From contig BLXT01004481.1 of assembly GCA_019648995.1 (NCBI GenBank), positions 630,154 to 694,153 of the forward strand: a stretch of 64,000 nt of DNA, in the 5' to 3' direction. Made by a program: the position numbers and the translations under genes. Below, one piece after another: positions 52,101 to 63,836 of the stretch. How positions within the stretch are numbered: position 1 is the first letter of the stretch; each line of letters begins with the position of its first letter. This DNA is from Plakobranchus ocellatus (Eukaryota > Mollusca > Gastropoda > Plakobranchidae). The notes beneath the pieces are model-generated. The model was not told where the DNA came from. It made no database searches and saw nothing but the letters and a program-made list of their open reading frames with translations.

Positions 52101-53536
52101 ATTGATGCCCAAAAATTTGCATATATATGAAATATTTATTTTCTTTCGAATGCAAATGTTTAATTCTGAATCAATAACAGGCATGCTAAGGTTAAAATAA
52201 TGTTTGGATATTAAGCCTGTTTTTGCTACTAAAAATTGCAATATAAAAATATAACCGTTGTGGGTTAAAATTGAAAAAAAAACTTTTTTTTAATTCACAT
52301 TGTGTGCTATCACAAGTTGACTTAAAATGAACTACTTGATGATGGCATAATTTTTGTTCGAAATATGTCTCTTCAAACATTATGCTTTATTGGCTATAGG
52401 TTTAATTTATAATACGATTGACTATTATACAAATAAACTGTACATATAAATTATAAATAAAATAAGAGAATCTGGATGTGTTTGATGAATAGAGATAACA
52501 TTTTTTTTTAATTTAATTGGCATTGATGTGCAATACTATGTACACTCAAAAGGATAATAGTATAAATATAATAGAGAAGCTACTTACGTTTGTTAAAGAG
52601 AGATCATACATTCAGAATTTGATTTGAGGTTCTTTCTTAACTTTGACTGACTCTAACCCATTAGATTGCATTTCTACTAAAAAGATAAACATGGAGATTC
52701 AAGTTGAATTGTTTTATTTGACTAAGCTCATGTACTGTTCACATCTCACTAAACACTGTTTGTCAATAATTGTGAATTTAGGTGGTGACCATTGATAACT
52801 TCCTGATTTCCTGTCCATAAAGACAATTAACTGAACATTTAGAGATAAGTAACTTTAGAAACTTTGAAAGTCTTTTCACATACTTGATTTTCATGTGTAA
52901 GTCTGGCAGTCGGTTACATGTATAAGAAAACCAGAGCCCTCCTGCTTGATCATTGCTTGCAGATACATCAGATCCAATAGGAGAAGTATTGAGAAGACCA
53001 AAAGTCTGGAATCGTCTTACAGACACAACATTGTCAGAAACATCTGCACATGTGCCTCTCTGAAGTACCTAAATTTTAAAAAATGGAATTTGAAGAGTTT
53101 TTTTTAAATACTGTTTTTATCAGGGCCTTGTCATGTTTTTTGAATAAGCAAAACATGGAGTTGAAATAATCCTAATTAAATCCAGTCTATGTAATTTTTT
53201 TCTAAATGAGATTTGACTGGAGGATTTCACATTACAGACAACAAGAGACAAAATGAATGAGTAAGCTCTAGATCTAGTCTATGTTTTGCTGTAATCAGAA
53301 CTCTTGGCAACAAGGCTTTAAAAACAGTCAAAATCAGAACACCATCCCTGATTACTAAGATCAATCGACATCTTTAAAATAGCTCATAGAGTAATGTATA
53401 ACACATTTGCTATAATTATTCAATTTAGTTTCCTTATACAGCTACATTTAGTCTAAATAGAACTAACTTGTAGATCTACCTGTGCCAGTATTTTCCATCG
53501 CTTTCGTGCTATCTCCTTTCTTTCAGCAGACTCCAT
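34155..53536 (-). CDS. CAMKMT: Calmodulin-lysine N-methyltransferase (11 exons, complete, 303 aa)
   Basis: CAMKMT is a SAM-dependent class I methyltransferase that trimethylates a lysine of calmodulin. Exons, minus strand: 53536-53480, 53068-52884, 51665-51604, 49820-49760, 48335-48281, 47470-47407, 44138-44084, 41838-41764, 40427-40364, 39080-38952 and 34259-34155 (TGA). Phases agree at every junction; total 303 aa (human 323). RKRWKILAQVLQ and VSVRRFQTF match the human N-terminus. [20 protein letters not shown] leads into the SAM-binding motif I, VCELGGGMTCLAG, at residues about 126-138. ITDGNEESV is the post-I acidic loop, FDTVICADCLF (residues about 197-207) motif II, and GKALIFAPSRG follows. 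The C-terminus YDENLHYPLLMILKK is almost identical to human. Oddities: the exon-4 donor is a weak GTTGGT, and exon 9 is partly duplicated (see 40373-40522). The start is the only ATG before the first conserved block. Confidence 0.95.
35704..38698 (+). mobile_element. Dead pogo/Tigger DNA transposon with a nested LINE
   Basis: The left TIR begins CAGTGCACTTCGAATCCAAC at 35704; a degraded matching right TIR (reverse complement with GCAC, TCGGACTCAAAGAACTAG) ends at about 38698, next to TA. The transposase relic runs from 36131 (a CENP-B-like helix-turn-helix start with KRKCLSHETKLKIIEEV) to the DDE region at 36660-37060 (DDTGLFYK, then ANMDGSKKLPLLSIGKFQKP, AWMTTKIFEQWVRKLD, LILDNCSAHP, LLPNTTSNCN). 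Acidic catalytic positions can be recognised, but the frame is interrupted several times, so it is inactive. It sits in the last CAMKMT intron, between exons 10 and 11, on the strand opposite to the gene. Confidence 0.87.
37741..38334. mobile_element. 5'-inverted LINE insertion (twin-primed) with 11-bp target duplication
   Basis: The part 37741-37937 reads on the minus strand as a LINE 3' end (KFEGKRNRGRQREKIMDG-like, ending in a (TGA)n tail). The part 37938-38334 reads on plus as the adjacent upstream RT/C-terminal segment (FKYLGTIISNDGKTNREISA, MYGCEAWTISK, EMWFLRRMLRIPW, FLGHVMRRGKL). The halves meet with a CTGG overlap, so the upstream part is inverted. GGTTCCAATAT occurs exactly at both outer borders (37730-37740 and 38335-38345). 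It is related to, but distinct from, the LINE family of copies A-E. Confidence 0.88.
39614..40327. mobile_element. Tigger/mariner-like MITE in CAMKMT intron 9
   Basis: The left end is TA followed by CAGTGGGACCTG. The right end, reverse-complemented, is TAGTGGAACAGGCTAATAAC, with TA outside. The TIRs are imperfect. There is no coding frame of note inside. It is called by analogy with the better-preserved elements at 28092 and 48864. Confidence 0.5.
40373..40522 (-). repeat. 75-bp tandem duplication covering the CAMKMT exon 9 acceptor and most of the exon
   Basis: Two adjacent units, 40522-40448 and 40447-40373 on the minus strand, each contain AATAATTGYTCTATTCYCAG followed by CTTATTCTTTRATTCTGGC. 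Each thus carries a polypyrimidine tract, an AG acceptor and 55 bases of coding sequence. Acceptor B (exon start 40427) gives the length expected from human, with LFFDSGRESLASLIHDLLKP. Acceptor A (exon start 40502) would add exactly 25 codons in frame, with a near-repeat of the same peptide (LFFNSGRESLAALIHDLL). No stop occurs in either reading. Confidence 0.9.
43270..43770 (+). pseudogene. Possible transposase N-terminal remnant (acidic frame)
   Basis: A plus-strand frame, best started at 43565, reads MSMSTPPRTNLLETFEENYD and continues SESEYSDPNDPEYGP into an Asp/Ser-rich run. Acidic, Ser-rich starts of this kind are typical of piggyBac transposases, but no catalytic part follows and I could not define both TIRs. 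It lies in CAMKMT intron 7, opposite to the gene. It could equally be a chance open frame. Confidence 0.35.
44906..45645. mobile_element. piggyBac-like TTAA MITE in CAMKMT intron 6
   Basis: TTAA at 44902-44905 and 45646-45649. The left end begins CTCTTCATGCTCACACC; the right end, reverse-complemented, CTCTTTATGCTCGCAGCCC. The subterminal region holds repeated CAACGG/CCGTTG and CCAACGGTGCC-AGCGTT blocks forming small palindromes. It has no transposase frame. Confidence 0.75.
48864..49707 (+). mobile_element. Tigger/pogo-derived element keeping a relic DNA-binding region
   Basis: The left end is TA then CAGTAGACCTTATAACC (48864). The right end, reverse-complemented, begins CAGTAGACCTTGGATATAGC, giving an 11-bp perfect TIR. 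The frame at 49087-49533 contains GISSSSLSTILKDNEKTKN, then FNDVDKAPLICFKQAQSMN, closely resembling the second helix-turn-helix of Tigger transposases (STLSTILKNKEKI ... VDEALLKWFKQAR). The DDE domain is absent. It sits in CAMKMT intron 4 on the opposite strand. The right flank is CA rather than TA. Confidence 0.72.
49895..49917. repeat. (AT)n microsatellite beside poly(A)
   Basis: About 11 AT units directly after an A-rich tract, 75 bases outside CAMKMT exon 4 on its 5' (intron 3) side. Confidence 0.9.
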
Positions 53537-53566
53537 AATGGCAAGAAGCAAACTTGAAGGTGTATG

Positions 53567-53665
53567 TTTTAAATATGGCTTCAGTCTGCTGTTTTTTCAA
53601 AGATCACAATTAAAATCTGTTTTTATCTATTACGTCTTTATTTTAAATATGGCTTCAGTCTGCTT
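53567..53665. repeat. Short direct repeat upstream of CAMKMT
   Basis: TTTTAAATATGGCTTCAGTC occurs at about 53567 and again at about 53641, both followed by TGCT and a T-run, some 30 and 105 bases upstream of the CAMKMT start codon. It may lie in the 5'UTR or promoter; no function can be read from it. Confidence 0.6.
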
Positions 53666-53669
53666 TTTT

Positions 53670-56600
53670 TTTAAAGAACGAAAATAAAATTACTTCTTTG
53701 TCTCCGGTTTGACATTTGTGGCAGGGAGACTGTACCAAAAGTTTGGCTTGAGGTAGCAAGGGGATTGCTTTTGCTTACCACTCCATCTAAGCGTAATTTA
53801 ATCCACTTTTATTTCCAACCAAAACAATTGTTTCTAACAGAAATATTGTACTTTTTGTTTTTGGCAAGTTTGGCTGGTATTAAGCTTTACTTGCATTATA
53901 GTCTAAATTTTGTTCCAGAAGTTTTGTTAGCTCTCCTTAACACCTCAGTCCAAATGTAGTTTTGTATTTCAGACTAAAAGTTAATCCTATATATTATATC
54001 TAGGCTCTAAATATAGATTTAACTCAGAAGTTATTATGAACAATATAATAAAGAATTGATACACACATATGACAAGGCTCCCACCCAAATAAATAAAATT
54101 CACTTCATTCAAGTTTGCGAAGTTGAATATTTTGATACTGTTGCTTTATAGTATCTCAAGGATATTGATTGATCACTATCACAGTATCAGTATTGTTGTA
54201 TGTATACAATAAAAGAAACGTGAGATTGGTAAAGAGCTTACCATATCATAGTCATTAAACCATTTGAAAAAGGACAGATCATGTTCCTTGCACATATTTC
54301 AAATGCTATAGCTGAATCAGAACATGTCAACTATAGCTCATCTATCATAATTGAAGAGTATTTATAAATGAAGTATCATTTTTTTTTTTTTTTTCTAATG
54401 CTCAAAAGATTTGCTTGGAACAAAATTATTTTTGTTACTTTTGTCAGTATTGACATTTTAAGATTGTCTAGAATTTTGTTAAAAACACAACGGAAAGAAT
54501 AAAAATCCCCAAATTTTTTTTTTTTTAATTAACGGTGGGGGAGGTGCAGGTGGGATAATTTGTTACACATGTATTTAAAGATTTGCCAAAAGGTGTGTTG
54601 CCATCATTTCCATATATTCAGAAGATTTTCTAAAGTCATATTTGGCACTCATCAATGCATAAATCTTGACTTTTTAGTGTTATTATGACATAAATAATAA
54701 TGCTCTTTGTTTAAAAATCATTTTCAGATGCATTTTTGCTCTGTAAATTTGCCAAACAACTTTCAGAATAACTACCAATTGGTCACCTACCAATTCACCC
54801 CAAACTAAAGAGAAATAGACCTACTTCTTTTCACTTCAATGAACAATTGTTAATTATTAACTTCACATGAATTATACCTCACATCACTCATTGTTTGAGT
54901 TGGTAATTTGAAATTCTTTTCGTCAAAAAATGCTTTAAAAAAGGTCAAACATTTTTGGGATCCACATATTGGCAATCTCATAAACTCTCACATTTTTATC
55001 TCTTAAGAAGCCTTGGTCTAGATCTAACCTAGAGCCTCTATCAATTTAATAATTATTTCTAGTTCATTCCAATAAAATTCAATGGCAAAAGAACTCGAAA
55101 AATTGTATTTTGCATTTTAAGAATAAAGAGAAAACAAAAAATTCATTTGCACCAAGCACTTTACATACAATTTACTTATAATATTATGAGGTTTATTGTC
55201 AAATCATCAACAGTTTTCATGGCTTAATACATTAAGTCTTTTCATTCTGATTCAATGGTCTCAGGATCAAATCTTTCTCAGACGGGGTGAAACAATTCAA
55301 TTAAAGGATCAGAGACTGGAAAGATGGGGAAAGATTTCCGATTTTGTATGCAAAGCGTAAAAGACTAGATCTAGATCTAGATTATATGACTAGTGTTAAA
55401 TACTTTCAAAAAGATGGAATAAAATTATTTTTATTTCATTTTATTTAAATGTCTGTGCTTATCTCAAACCACTTTCATTTCATTCTTTTAAAATATGAAT
55501 CTAAAATCACAATCCTAAAAAAATAATTAAAATGGCTCTGGGCTTATTATTGTACTTTCTAAGGTACGACTTAATATCTACATTTTAATCTAGATTGTAA
55601 TCCTGTAAGCTAATTTTAGGCTCAATATCTAACTAGATCAAGATCTAGATCGGCATAACATACGCAATGTTTTAGGTATCGAATGTACACTTAATCGTTT
55701 TTGTTGTGAGGTTAAAAAAAAAAGAAAATGTTTTTAATATTCGGGCTTCTTTCGCAGAAGATCCAGCGGCAAGGTTCTAAGATCGTGGTCGTTTTTAGAT
55801 TATAATTTTTTAATTCATATTTTTAACATTTGAAACATTTCTCACACTTTGCTTTTCTCCCTCTTTAACATATATCTCTCTAGCATGCTTTGAAGCATCC
55901 TAGAATGTTTTTTTTTAGTTTAGTATTATTTGTCTCAGAAGTTCATATTGATTTTCTTACACATGATCAGATCCATAATTATCGAACAATATAAAATAAA
56001 CAATAGGGAAATTAGCTTTAAAACGCTTTGCTTTTTATTTTGACACATAAGAACAATAAAATATTAATTAAAATGACTACATTCGCATCACCAGGGAAAC
56101 AAGCTAAAAAAAAGTGCATGCGAAACGTTTTTAATATAATAGATATGTCCTAAATGAAGTAGAGAAATCAAATCTATGTTAGCCCCCCTAGCAAAACACA
56201 TAAGAAGGGCGGTGAAGCTAGGGATTTAAGGCGGTACAAACAATTATAGGCAGCATGGGGTGCTGATCCTCAGAAATTATATTAAAAAAAAAAAAAAAAA
56301 ACCTTTCAGACCATTGAAAGCATTTGAAAGTTCATAGAAGGCTCATTTAGGTGGATTTGATTCTTTTGTATTGAAAAAATCAGTTGAAATGGACAGGAAT
56401 TAGATCTAGATGGTCTTATATAATCGTTTGTTTGTCCATTCTTTTGAAAATATTTTTTCCAATCATCGTTAAATCTTCTATTTTTTTTTTTTGTTTTGTT
56501 TTTTTTTTTGTTTTTGTTTACGACATTGTATAATTTACGAATGACGATTGTTTTCTTCTTCTTTGTCTTATATTCTAATTGGGCTAACATTGCGCCCTTT

Positions 56601-57620
56601 TTATCCTAGATTTGTTATAGGGTTATAAAGCAAGTTTAGCTTTGAAAGAGCTGTATAATGGGCCAACTGAAGTATCATAATAAAAGCCTATCCTATGACC
56701 TCACGTATTTTCTAATTTCACCGTCTCCTTTGTTTTCTACTACGAGTCTCTATCCTCAGTTGCTCTGAAGAATTTGAATCCATATTTTTAAACTATTTAC
56801 CATTCAGAAATTCTTTGCCAACTTATGGTTGTTTTTTGTTTTTTTGTTTTGTTTTGATGTTCTAGATCTTTAAAACGATGCAATATTCAAGTTTTCTAAA
56901 CGTGCATTAAATCGTTTCTCTATTCTTTGCTTTGACACAAGTTGACAAAAGCCTTCTTTTACCCCTGAATTATATAAACAGTCTCTCTTTTTTTTAAATC
57001 ACATTTCTGTTGCTGGCTGTGTGTGTGTGTATGTGTGTGTTTGTGAATGCGTGTTTCTTTTTAACTTCAAATTTGCTTTTTTTTTAAATTTGACCCAGCC
57101 CTCTTCGACCCTCTAAGCCAAATTACTGTCTTCGTCACATTGTTTCTTTTCTTGAGGATGTGACCCATTTCTTTATCCTTAACATTTTTTCCAATATAAT
57201 AATTATTCAATAACATCTTTTTGTTCAACGCAAGCTTCTTAATTGGTGAAACAAATCTTTCACATTTGCTTATGATTACATGCCCAGGGTTCATTGTTTA
57301 TTGGAATATGACCTCGTTATAGATAAAGATAGTGCATTTTGTTCATTCATATTAAGATGACCCAGATGCATTGAATATTATTTTTTTTCCTTAATATATT
57401 TTTGAAATGGTGTCATTTGAATTACACTTTTTTTTCCATCTTCAGTAGCATCGCGTCACAGACTAGTTCTTATAAGATGATGGTGAAAAATCATTCTAAT
57501 TGATGTGATAAAAAAAAAATTCTTTGTGATTGACACAATGTGCTTGCAGAAGTTTTTATCTGATCCAATATATTTAAGATAATCTGCGCAAGTGAAACTT
57601 AATTTTTTACACTCACTAAT
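53670..57620. other. Intergenic region between the divergent CAMKMT and PPP1CB; no gene recognised
   Basis: AT-rich sequence with homopolymers and TAGATC patches (about 55365 and 55640). The promoter of CAMKMT is expected at its left side, but no TATA box or other element is convincing. The short open frames here show no similarity that I recognise. Confidence 0.55.
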
Positions 57621-57621
57621 G

Positions 57622-58380
57622 TTTTCTGTTTTAATAGCAGAATCTGGCAAGCAACTCCAAAAACTCCTAGATACTGTAGTTTTAGAGAGCGAAAGAATGG
57701 ACCTGTCTTTGAATGTAAAGAAAACAGAATATTATGGTCATCTCAAAGAAAACCTCTACCTCCAAGTGCAATCTCGTTAGCAAAGGCGAAAAAATCAAAC
57801 ACGTTACAACATTCAAATATCTAGGTTACCTGATAACATCAGATGGCAGATGCACAAGTGAAATAAGTAAAAGAATAGCCATGGCCAAAGATACATTCCA
57901 AAAAATGAAACTTATACTCGCAAATAGAAACATAAGTATGATAACCAAAATAAGGGTAATTAAAACATATGTGTGATCAGTACTTCTGTATAGTAGTGAG
58001 TGTTGGGCAATAAACAAAGAAATAGGAAAAACAAAACTAGAAGCAGTAGAGATGTGGTTTATGAGAAGAATGATGAGGATATCATGGACAGAAAAAAGTG
58101 AAATGAATTGGTACTGAAAGAAGCCAATCTTGAGCGATCACTAATTAAAACCATTAGACAGAGGCAACTACATTTTTTAGGCCATATTTGCCGACATATA
58201 AAGGGTTAAGAACACTTAGCAATCACTGGAAAGATTGAAGGCAAACGCATTAGAGATAGACAGAGAATAACTTTTATTGAAAATCTTAAGTCATGAGCAA
58301 TAGGCAAGGGTAGCAATAACAACTTTACAGGTTAACTCAGAGAATAGGTATGAGTGGAGGAGCATGTTAATGTTGATGAA
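57622..58380 (+). mobile_element. LINE copy E, RT 3' half to near the 3' end
   Basis: Plus-strand remnant starting inside RT just after YADD (AESGKQLQKLLDTVVLESER, LSLNVKKTEY), then FKYLGYLITSDGRCTSEISK, then EMWFMRRMMRI and a C-terminal block with HFLGHICRHI and GKIEGKR. The frame is broken several times. The 3' end near 58375 lacks a clear tail. It lies about 280 bases upstream of the PPP1CB start codon, so it adjoins the promoter. Confidence 0.82.
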
Positions 58381-58517
58381 TGTTTTCTAGTTTCTCTGAA
58401 TATATGTTGATCTTTCAATCAACAGCTGCCAAAAATATCATAGCTGTAATTTTTGCAATGCAGCCAAACTCATGCCGGTTGAAAATAACAGAAATGGTCC
58501 GGAACGTGCCATAATTA

Positions 58518-58596
58518 TGACGTAGCAGGGGAAAGGGAAGAGGAGCAAAGTACGTACCCGTAACATATAAACATGAGAACCGTTCGTTTTACGTCA
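58518..58596. promoter_or_regulatory. Candidate PPP1CB promoter/5'UTR with two CRE-like sites
   Basis: TGACGTAG at 58518-58525 and TTACGTCA at 58589-58596 flank a CpG-richer stretch than its surroundings, 60-140 bases before the start codon. Both fit ATF/CREB half-sites. There is no strong TATA box. This is inference from position and composition only. Confidence 0.35.
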
Positions 58597-58655
58597 GCGA
58601 ACCGAAGGAGTGAAGGTATTTGGACGGAACTTTAACTTCATGACTTCAATCCATC

Positions 58656-61600
58656 ATGGCGGAGCCAGAACTGAATCTTGACAACCTTATATCCCGGCTA
58701 CTTGAAGGTTGCTTATTAAGTTAAAAAAAAAACCTACCTGATTGTTCTGTCTATGTCCCATTGCGCGTAGCCGTATTTGTAAATCATCATGAACTGAAAT
58801 TTTGTTCAAACTATTTTAGCGTATTGAATAGTCCTATTGTATGAATCGTTCTAATGTCATAGATCTAGAATCGAGATCCATACCCCCTTGGCCTCTATCA
58901 AGAGATCTAAATTTAGATGTAGAAAAATCTAGATCCTAGATCTACTTTCTAGATATATATGTGTATTCATCCTAGCAAGAATTTTTTTAGATACATGTCT
59001 AGAATTAATGGCAATATAGGGCTATTCAGTAGCCTAATGGATTACGATTGCATAAAATTCTGTTCACATATCTAGATCTAGATCTAGTCTAGACTATGTA
59101 ATAGACTAATAATCATACATGCTTGAATGATGCTCCTGAAATCTTGGCCTAGATCAATACTGTTTATGTACTGTTGGATATACATTTCCGCATAAACTGA
59201 AATGAAGATCGACTTTGAAATCCATTTGAAATGCATAGAGACACAGAAGGAGTAGTGGAAGAATGAGAGTGACTTCCAAATATGCCCACAAGAAATGTCA
59301 ATAGGATGCATTTTGCTCTGTTTCGTTATAAATCACAGTATCCTATAGGCCCAATCAATAGATGATCATGTGAAAGGGGACACATTTTATTTGTATCATT
59401 TAACTCAAATTAGTAATTGCAGAATCTTTAAGCTGATCAACTTAAAATCAATTGCTAAAAGCAGAGAGCATTGACTCTTTTGTTTTTTGAGTGTTTAATT
59501 TTTTTAAAGAGCTTATTGTTTGTTTTTTTTTTTTTTAATTATTTTTGTTAGTATTTACATTACCATTATATTATTATCTTTTTCTTTCTTTTGTAAATTT
59601 TAAAATTGCACATTTTTGGATACAAAATATAGTTGCTTCATTTTGTCATCAATATTGGAAAATGTCAATAAATTAGTATAAAACTGAGTGTCTATTCCCT
59701 ATTGATGCTGGGAGTAGTAGATATTGTTTCTTTTTGTGCGCAACTGACCAGTTTGAGCCTTCTTCTGGATTTTACGAGATTTTAAGTGGGCTTATTCACA
59801 TGAACCGTCAAATTCATGCATTCTTCGACACTTCACTTCTTTTTCATCAGCCACTGCAGGAAGACACTGTGATATGTCCTATTATATTTGATTTTTGCCC
59901 TGTAGCCAAGATATTATGGCAGAAATATTGACCATAAAACCTAGTGGTAGGAGGCAAGATTTATTCATATTTTGCTATAAAAGAAGTTCTAGAAAAATAC
60001 CAGAAGAATATGATATAACTCAATGGGTAAAAACACAGGCGAGGAAAATTCAACTATCCAACCCTCAGTGCAAGCAGTTTCAGTACACTTAAATGTTACC
60101 TCCACTAGCTCTCACTCATTGTCTGTCTCCTGCCCTCTGCCCTTCTCTCTAAATCTCTCTTCTGTACCCCCTTCCTCTTTGAATTTACTGATCACTAAAT
60201 GTAAGACTGCCGCTGTATTTGGATGTTATAAAAACATAAGGAATCAAATCAATACTTGTAGGCCACTGAAATAGAATCTCCCATACAATTTGACAAAAAA
60301 AAGTCATTGAAATTTTTTATATTGTCTCTAAACCAAAGAAATTGATAGATTTATAACTAAAATATTAACATTGCCAATGATACTTTAGTAGTAATAATAA
60401 TAATAATAATAATAAGGACAAATAGTAGCAGTGGTATTAGTCATACAAGTTGTTGCTGTTGTTATAGAAGTAGTTTTTTAAGTTGCAGTTGTATGTGTAC
60501 AGCTAAAGCAATAAAAACTGCAAAAGAGGGAACAAGCCAAGCTTTAATTTAGAAATACCAGCATTTTTTAAATGATATATATTAACAACTCCATATTTTT
60601 CAAGAAAATTATTTTCCCTTCAGTAAATTTAGAATGTTTGATGATGAATAGGTTAAATATTTATTGCTCTGCAAAGTACATTAAAAAGTCAGTTTACCTA
60701 GGGGCAATCTTCATGGAATTGGTTACAAGCCTTACTTAAAGTGTAATTGCCTTGTTGCCATGCAAAGTCATTACTGGCTATCATGTGGTTTACAGGCACT
60801 GGGCCAGATAGACATTACTGATTATTTTTGTCCAAACACATAAACACTAGCTCAGCATGTCATGGTTTAGCTCATCTTTCCAAAAATAACTTGGTAAAAA
60901 ATATCGGAGCCTATTGTAATTCACCCTGAGATATCAGAGGCTACATTTAGGAATGTGCATTAGAGCTCAAGGTCTGTTTTTTATTGCTAATTTGACATGT
61001 TTCAATGGTATTATTGAAAATGGATAAAGTCTGCCTAGCAAACAACCATTGATCTAACCTGGATATAGCCTGCCTAGCAAACAACCATAGATCTAACCCT
61101 AAAACTTTAAAATATGATTGTAGGCTACATCATGGAATACTTTAGAATGAGTAAGCAGTCAACGTTAACGAATCAATCAATGTAATTATAAATCTGATCT
61201 CAAATCGCTATTAATTTCCTATCTAGCCTGAGTAGTTTTTTTTAAATATAGATTCAATAGAAACACCTCAGAAGCCTTGACAGGGCTTCAGTGAAAAATG
61301 ACTAGCGTCGCTATTCAAGTTAGGAAGAAAGCCTGAAAATATTAACTAACAAGACCTTAATGCATATTTTAAATTATTAAGATTTGGTAGCAAGTGTCAG
61401 AAATGGAAATTTCATTTAATATTTAAAAGCAACTTGTGCAAATGCCTCTGATTTTTGTCTTTGCTAATTTGCAGGCACATCGAACAATTCAATAGTATAA
61501 TTGGTCTGGTTTTGAACTTTGTAAGGTTCGCATAATACTCTCCCCGCAAACGTAAATCGATTACCCCAAGTTGGTCTAAAATAGTCTGAACAGGGGTATG

Positions 61601-63836
61601 GATATAATTTTGAGGTTGGCAGATCTGACTAAGCTATTTAACAATTTCCAACCAGTATTGAAACTATTTATAAATAGTTTCAATACTGGTTGGAAATACC
61701 GGTAGGTAATTTGTACTATTTCGGACATTGGTTGGGAATAGGCGAGTTTTACTATTTCTAACACAGGATGGGAATGGGCACAGCCTCTCCGAATATAATA
61801 ACCTTTTCATAATAATTTTTTTAAATGCTGAATTCTGAACAAGAAATTTGATTCTTGTGAAATGAATATTTTTGAAGATACATGTCCTGGTTGTTTGAGG
61901 TGCTATTTGGGATACTACATAGTTTAGAATTTTGCCTCCTGAGGGCTTTTTTAAGCACACAAATCATCTCTCTAGTCTCTCAAGAGGCAACCGCAAAGCA
62001 AACCAGGCTGCCTTTTATCACTACCTTTTCAGTCCTCTAAAACTGGTAATTTGTGGCCAGCTTCAAGTACTACTATCTCATGAGCAAACCAACAATTTTT
62101 TACAGCAGTTAACTGTTACAAGCACAAGCTCATCACTGTGGTGCATACTTATTTTTAAACATTTGTTAGTAAATCTTTCACAGAAATATTTTGTAAAAAA
62201 CCTCACTTTTCAAACTTCTGAACAGAATGGTACATGCTTTATCTCATGCTATAAGTATATCTCTTACCTCATGGAGAGTTTTTCATTGTTAGTTATGTTT
62301 TAATGCTTTGCCCTTAATCATGTTTCCTCTCAGTAAGTAAGTTTTGAGGCTACATGGGCCAAATAGAATCCAGTTTTCATTTATTTTTCTTAACTATGGT
62401 ACTCACTAACAGGAAATAGGAGCAGAAAAAAAAGTAAAATATCTTAAACTCTCATTTACTCATGACACTCATTGCACCGCAGGATAAATCAGACATGTAC
62501 TTTATAAATGCTTATAATGTACATAAAGTAAAATCATATTAATTTTGGACTTAGGTATGGGCTAATATTTACAATTTTGTAGTAAAGAGCCAAAATTGTT
62601 AAAAATTACTTACCAAGGAAAGGCAATGATTTGCCTTATACAAGGTTTATTTCATCTAGGGTGGTATAAAGTATAAAACTTTTGATAGTGATGAAGTTAA
62701 ACATATTGTAGAGTTAATAAACCTCAAGATTGAAAGACATCCATCCTATTGCAAGGATGTGATTAAGGATTGAATTTAGCCACATTTTTGGTTCGGCTGC
62801 TTCTCATATAATTTCTAACAATTCTATCATTTTTGTGGCGAGAAACGCTGCAAAAGACTTTTTAGAAAATTTTAAAGTATGGATGTTTTGTTTTATATGA
62901 GTTTTTTTTTTTTAATTATTTTGTTGTTTTCTGAAGAATGTTGGAAAATATTGTACAAATTTCAAAGTAATTGAGGTTACAAATGCATAAAAATTACTAT
63001 AAAAACTGCTGATCCAACTTCAAGTTTCAGGTCTTGAAGGTTTACAAGATTGTGCCTTTTCTGAACTGGGGCATCTTTAAATTATATATTTTATTTGCAT
63101 TATTGAATTCTTTTTTTTTTTTTTTTTATTTGCTGTCAAGGAGGTGGAGGCTTAAGGTGACTAAAAATCCATTAAATAATGCTACACTGAAAAGAAGAAA
63201 GACATTTAATCATATATTTTAGGCATGGAAGCCATAGCAAAAAAATAAAGGACCCAAGTAAAACAAGTGTAAATATTTAAATGAAAAATGCCTTTCATTT
63301 TAAAAGCATAAAAATTGATCAAGAAACAAAAACTTAAACATGAATACCTTTTTAGTTTTTATTTAAACTGCTACAGAGAATGAGAGTGGTAAAAACTGAA
63401 AGTGAGAAACCTGTTTTGGTCGCTCACCATTTTAATTCCATTTGTTTCCTGATTAATCTAGATTTTAAAGAGATCTAAAAAAACAATGGCTTTTTTTTCT
63501 AATTTTGTTATAAAGAAACTAGAACCATGTGCAAAAAAAAATGATCACACTACTGAAAAGTGAAATATCATTCCCTGTTTGCATTATACTCTTCTTAAAG
63601 TTTGCTTCAAGGCAACGGCTTTTATATGATAATGTTGTATTACAAGCATCAATACATATTAGTTAAATCTTAATTCTTAAGGAATATTTACTCTGTCTTT
63701 CTAGTTCGGGGATGTCGGCCAGGGAAAACAGTCCAAATGACTGAAGCTGAAGTTAGGGCTCTCTGCCTGAAGTCAAGAGAGATATTTTTAAGCCAGCCCA
63801 TTCTTTTAGAATTGGAAGCACCTCTCAAAATATGTG
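58656..63836 (+). CDS. PPP1CB: Protein phosphatase 1 catalytic subunit beta, first two coding exons (partial at right edge)
   Basis: PP1c is a metal-dependent Ser/Thr phosphatase acting in myosin regulation, glycogen metabolism and mitotic exit with targeting subunits. Exon 1, 58656-58707, encodes [17 protein letters not shown]. Exon 2, 63705-63836, follows after a 5-kb intron and encodes [39 protein letters not shown] and PLKICG, ending in phase 1 just before the expected DIHGQ metal-binding motif. [16 protein letters not shown], and a start like MADGELNVDSLITRLLE, are specific to the beta (delta) isoform as opposed to alpha/gamma (GSKPGKNVQL). The catalytic core lies outside the window. Confidence 0.95.
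60390..60414. repeat. (TAA)n microsatellite
   Basis: A run of about eight AAT/TAA units in PPP1CB intron 1. Confidence 0.9.
61022..61099. repeat. 39-bp tandem duplication
   Basis: Units 61022-61060 and 61061-61099 share TGCCTAGCAAACAACCAT-GATCTAACC with a few differences. It lies in PPP1CB intron 1. Confidence 0.85.
61644..61697. repeat. 54-bp perfect spacer-free palindrome
   Basis: The sequence reads the same on both strands from 61644 to 61697, with centre ACTATTTATAAATAGT and arms TTTCCAACCAGTATTG and its complement. ACTATTTC-GGACATTGGTTGGGAATA, a diverged echo of one arm, follows at about 61715-61740. Confidence 0.92.

Larger units (their letters stand above)
58708..63704. other. PPP1CB intron 1
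   Basis: About 5 kb of AT-rich intron. Structured items are the (TAA)n run, the 39-bp tandem duplication and the palindrome listed separately. No further exon or transposon end was recognised. Confidence 0.6.

Noticed and set aside
59734-60274. A cluster of overlapping 65-83-codon frames in PPP1CB intron 1
   Set aside because: Mutually overlapping frames without similarity inside an intron; not supported as genes.
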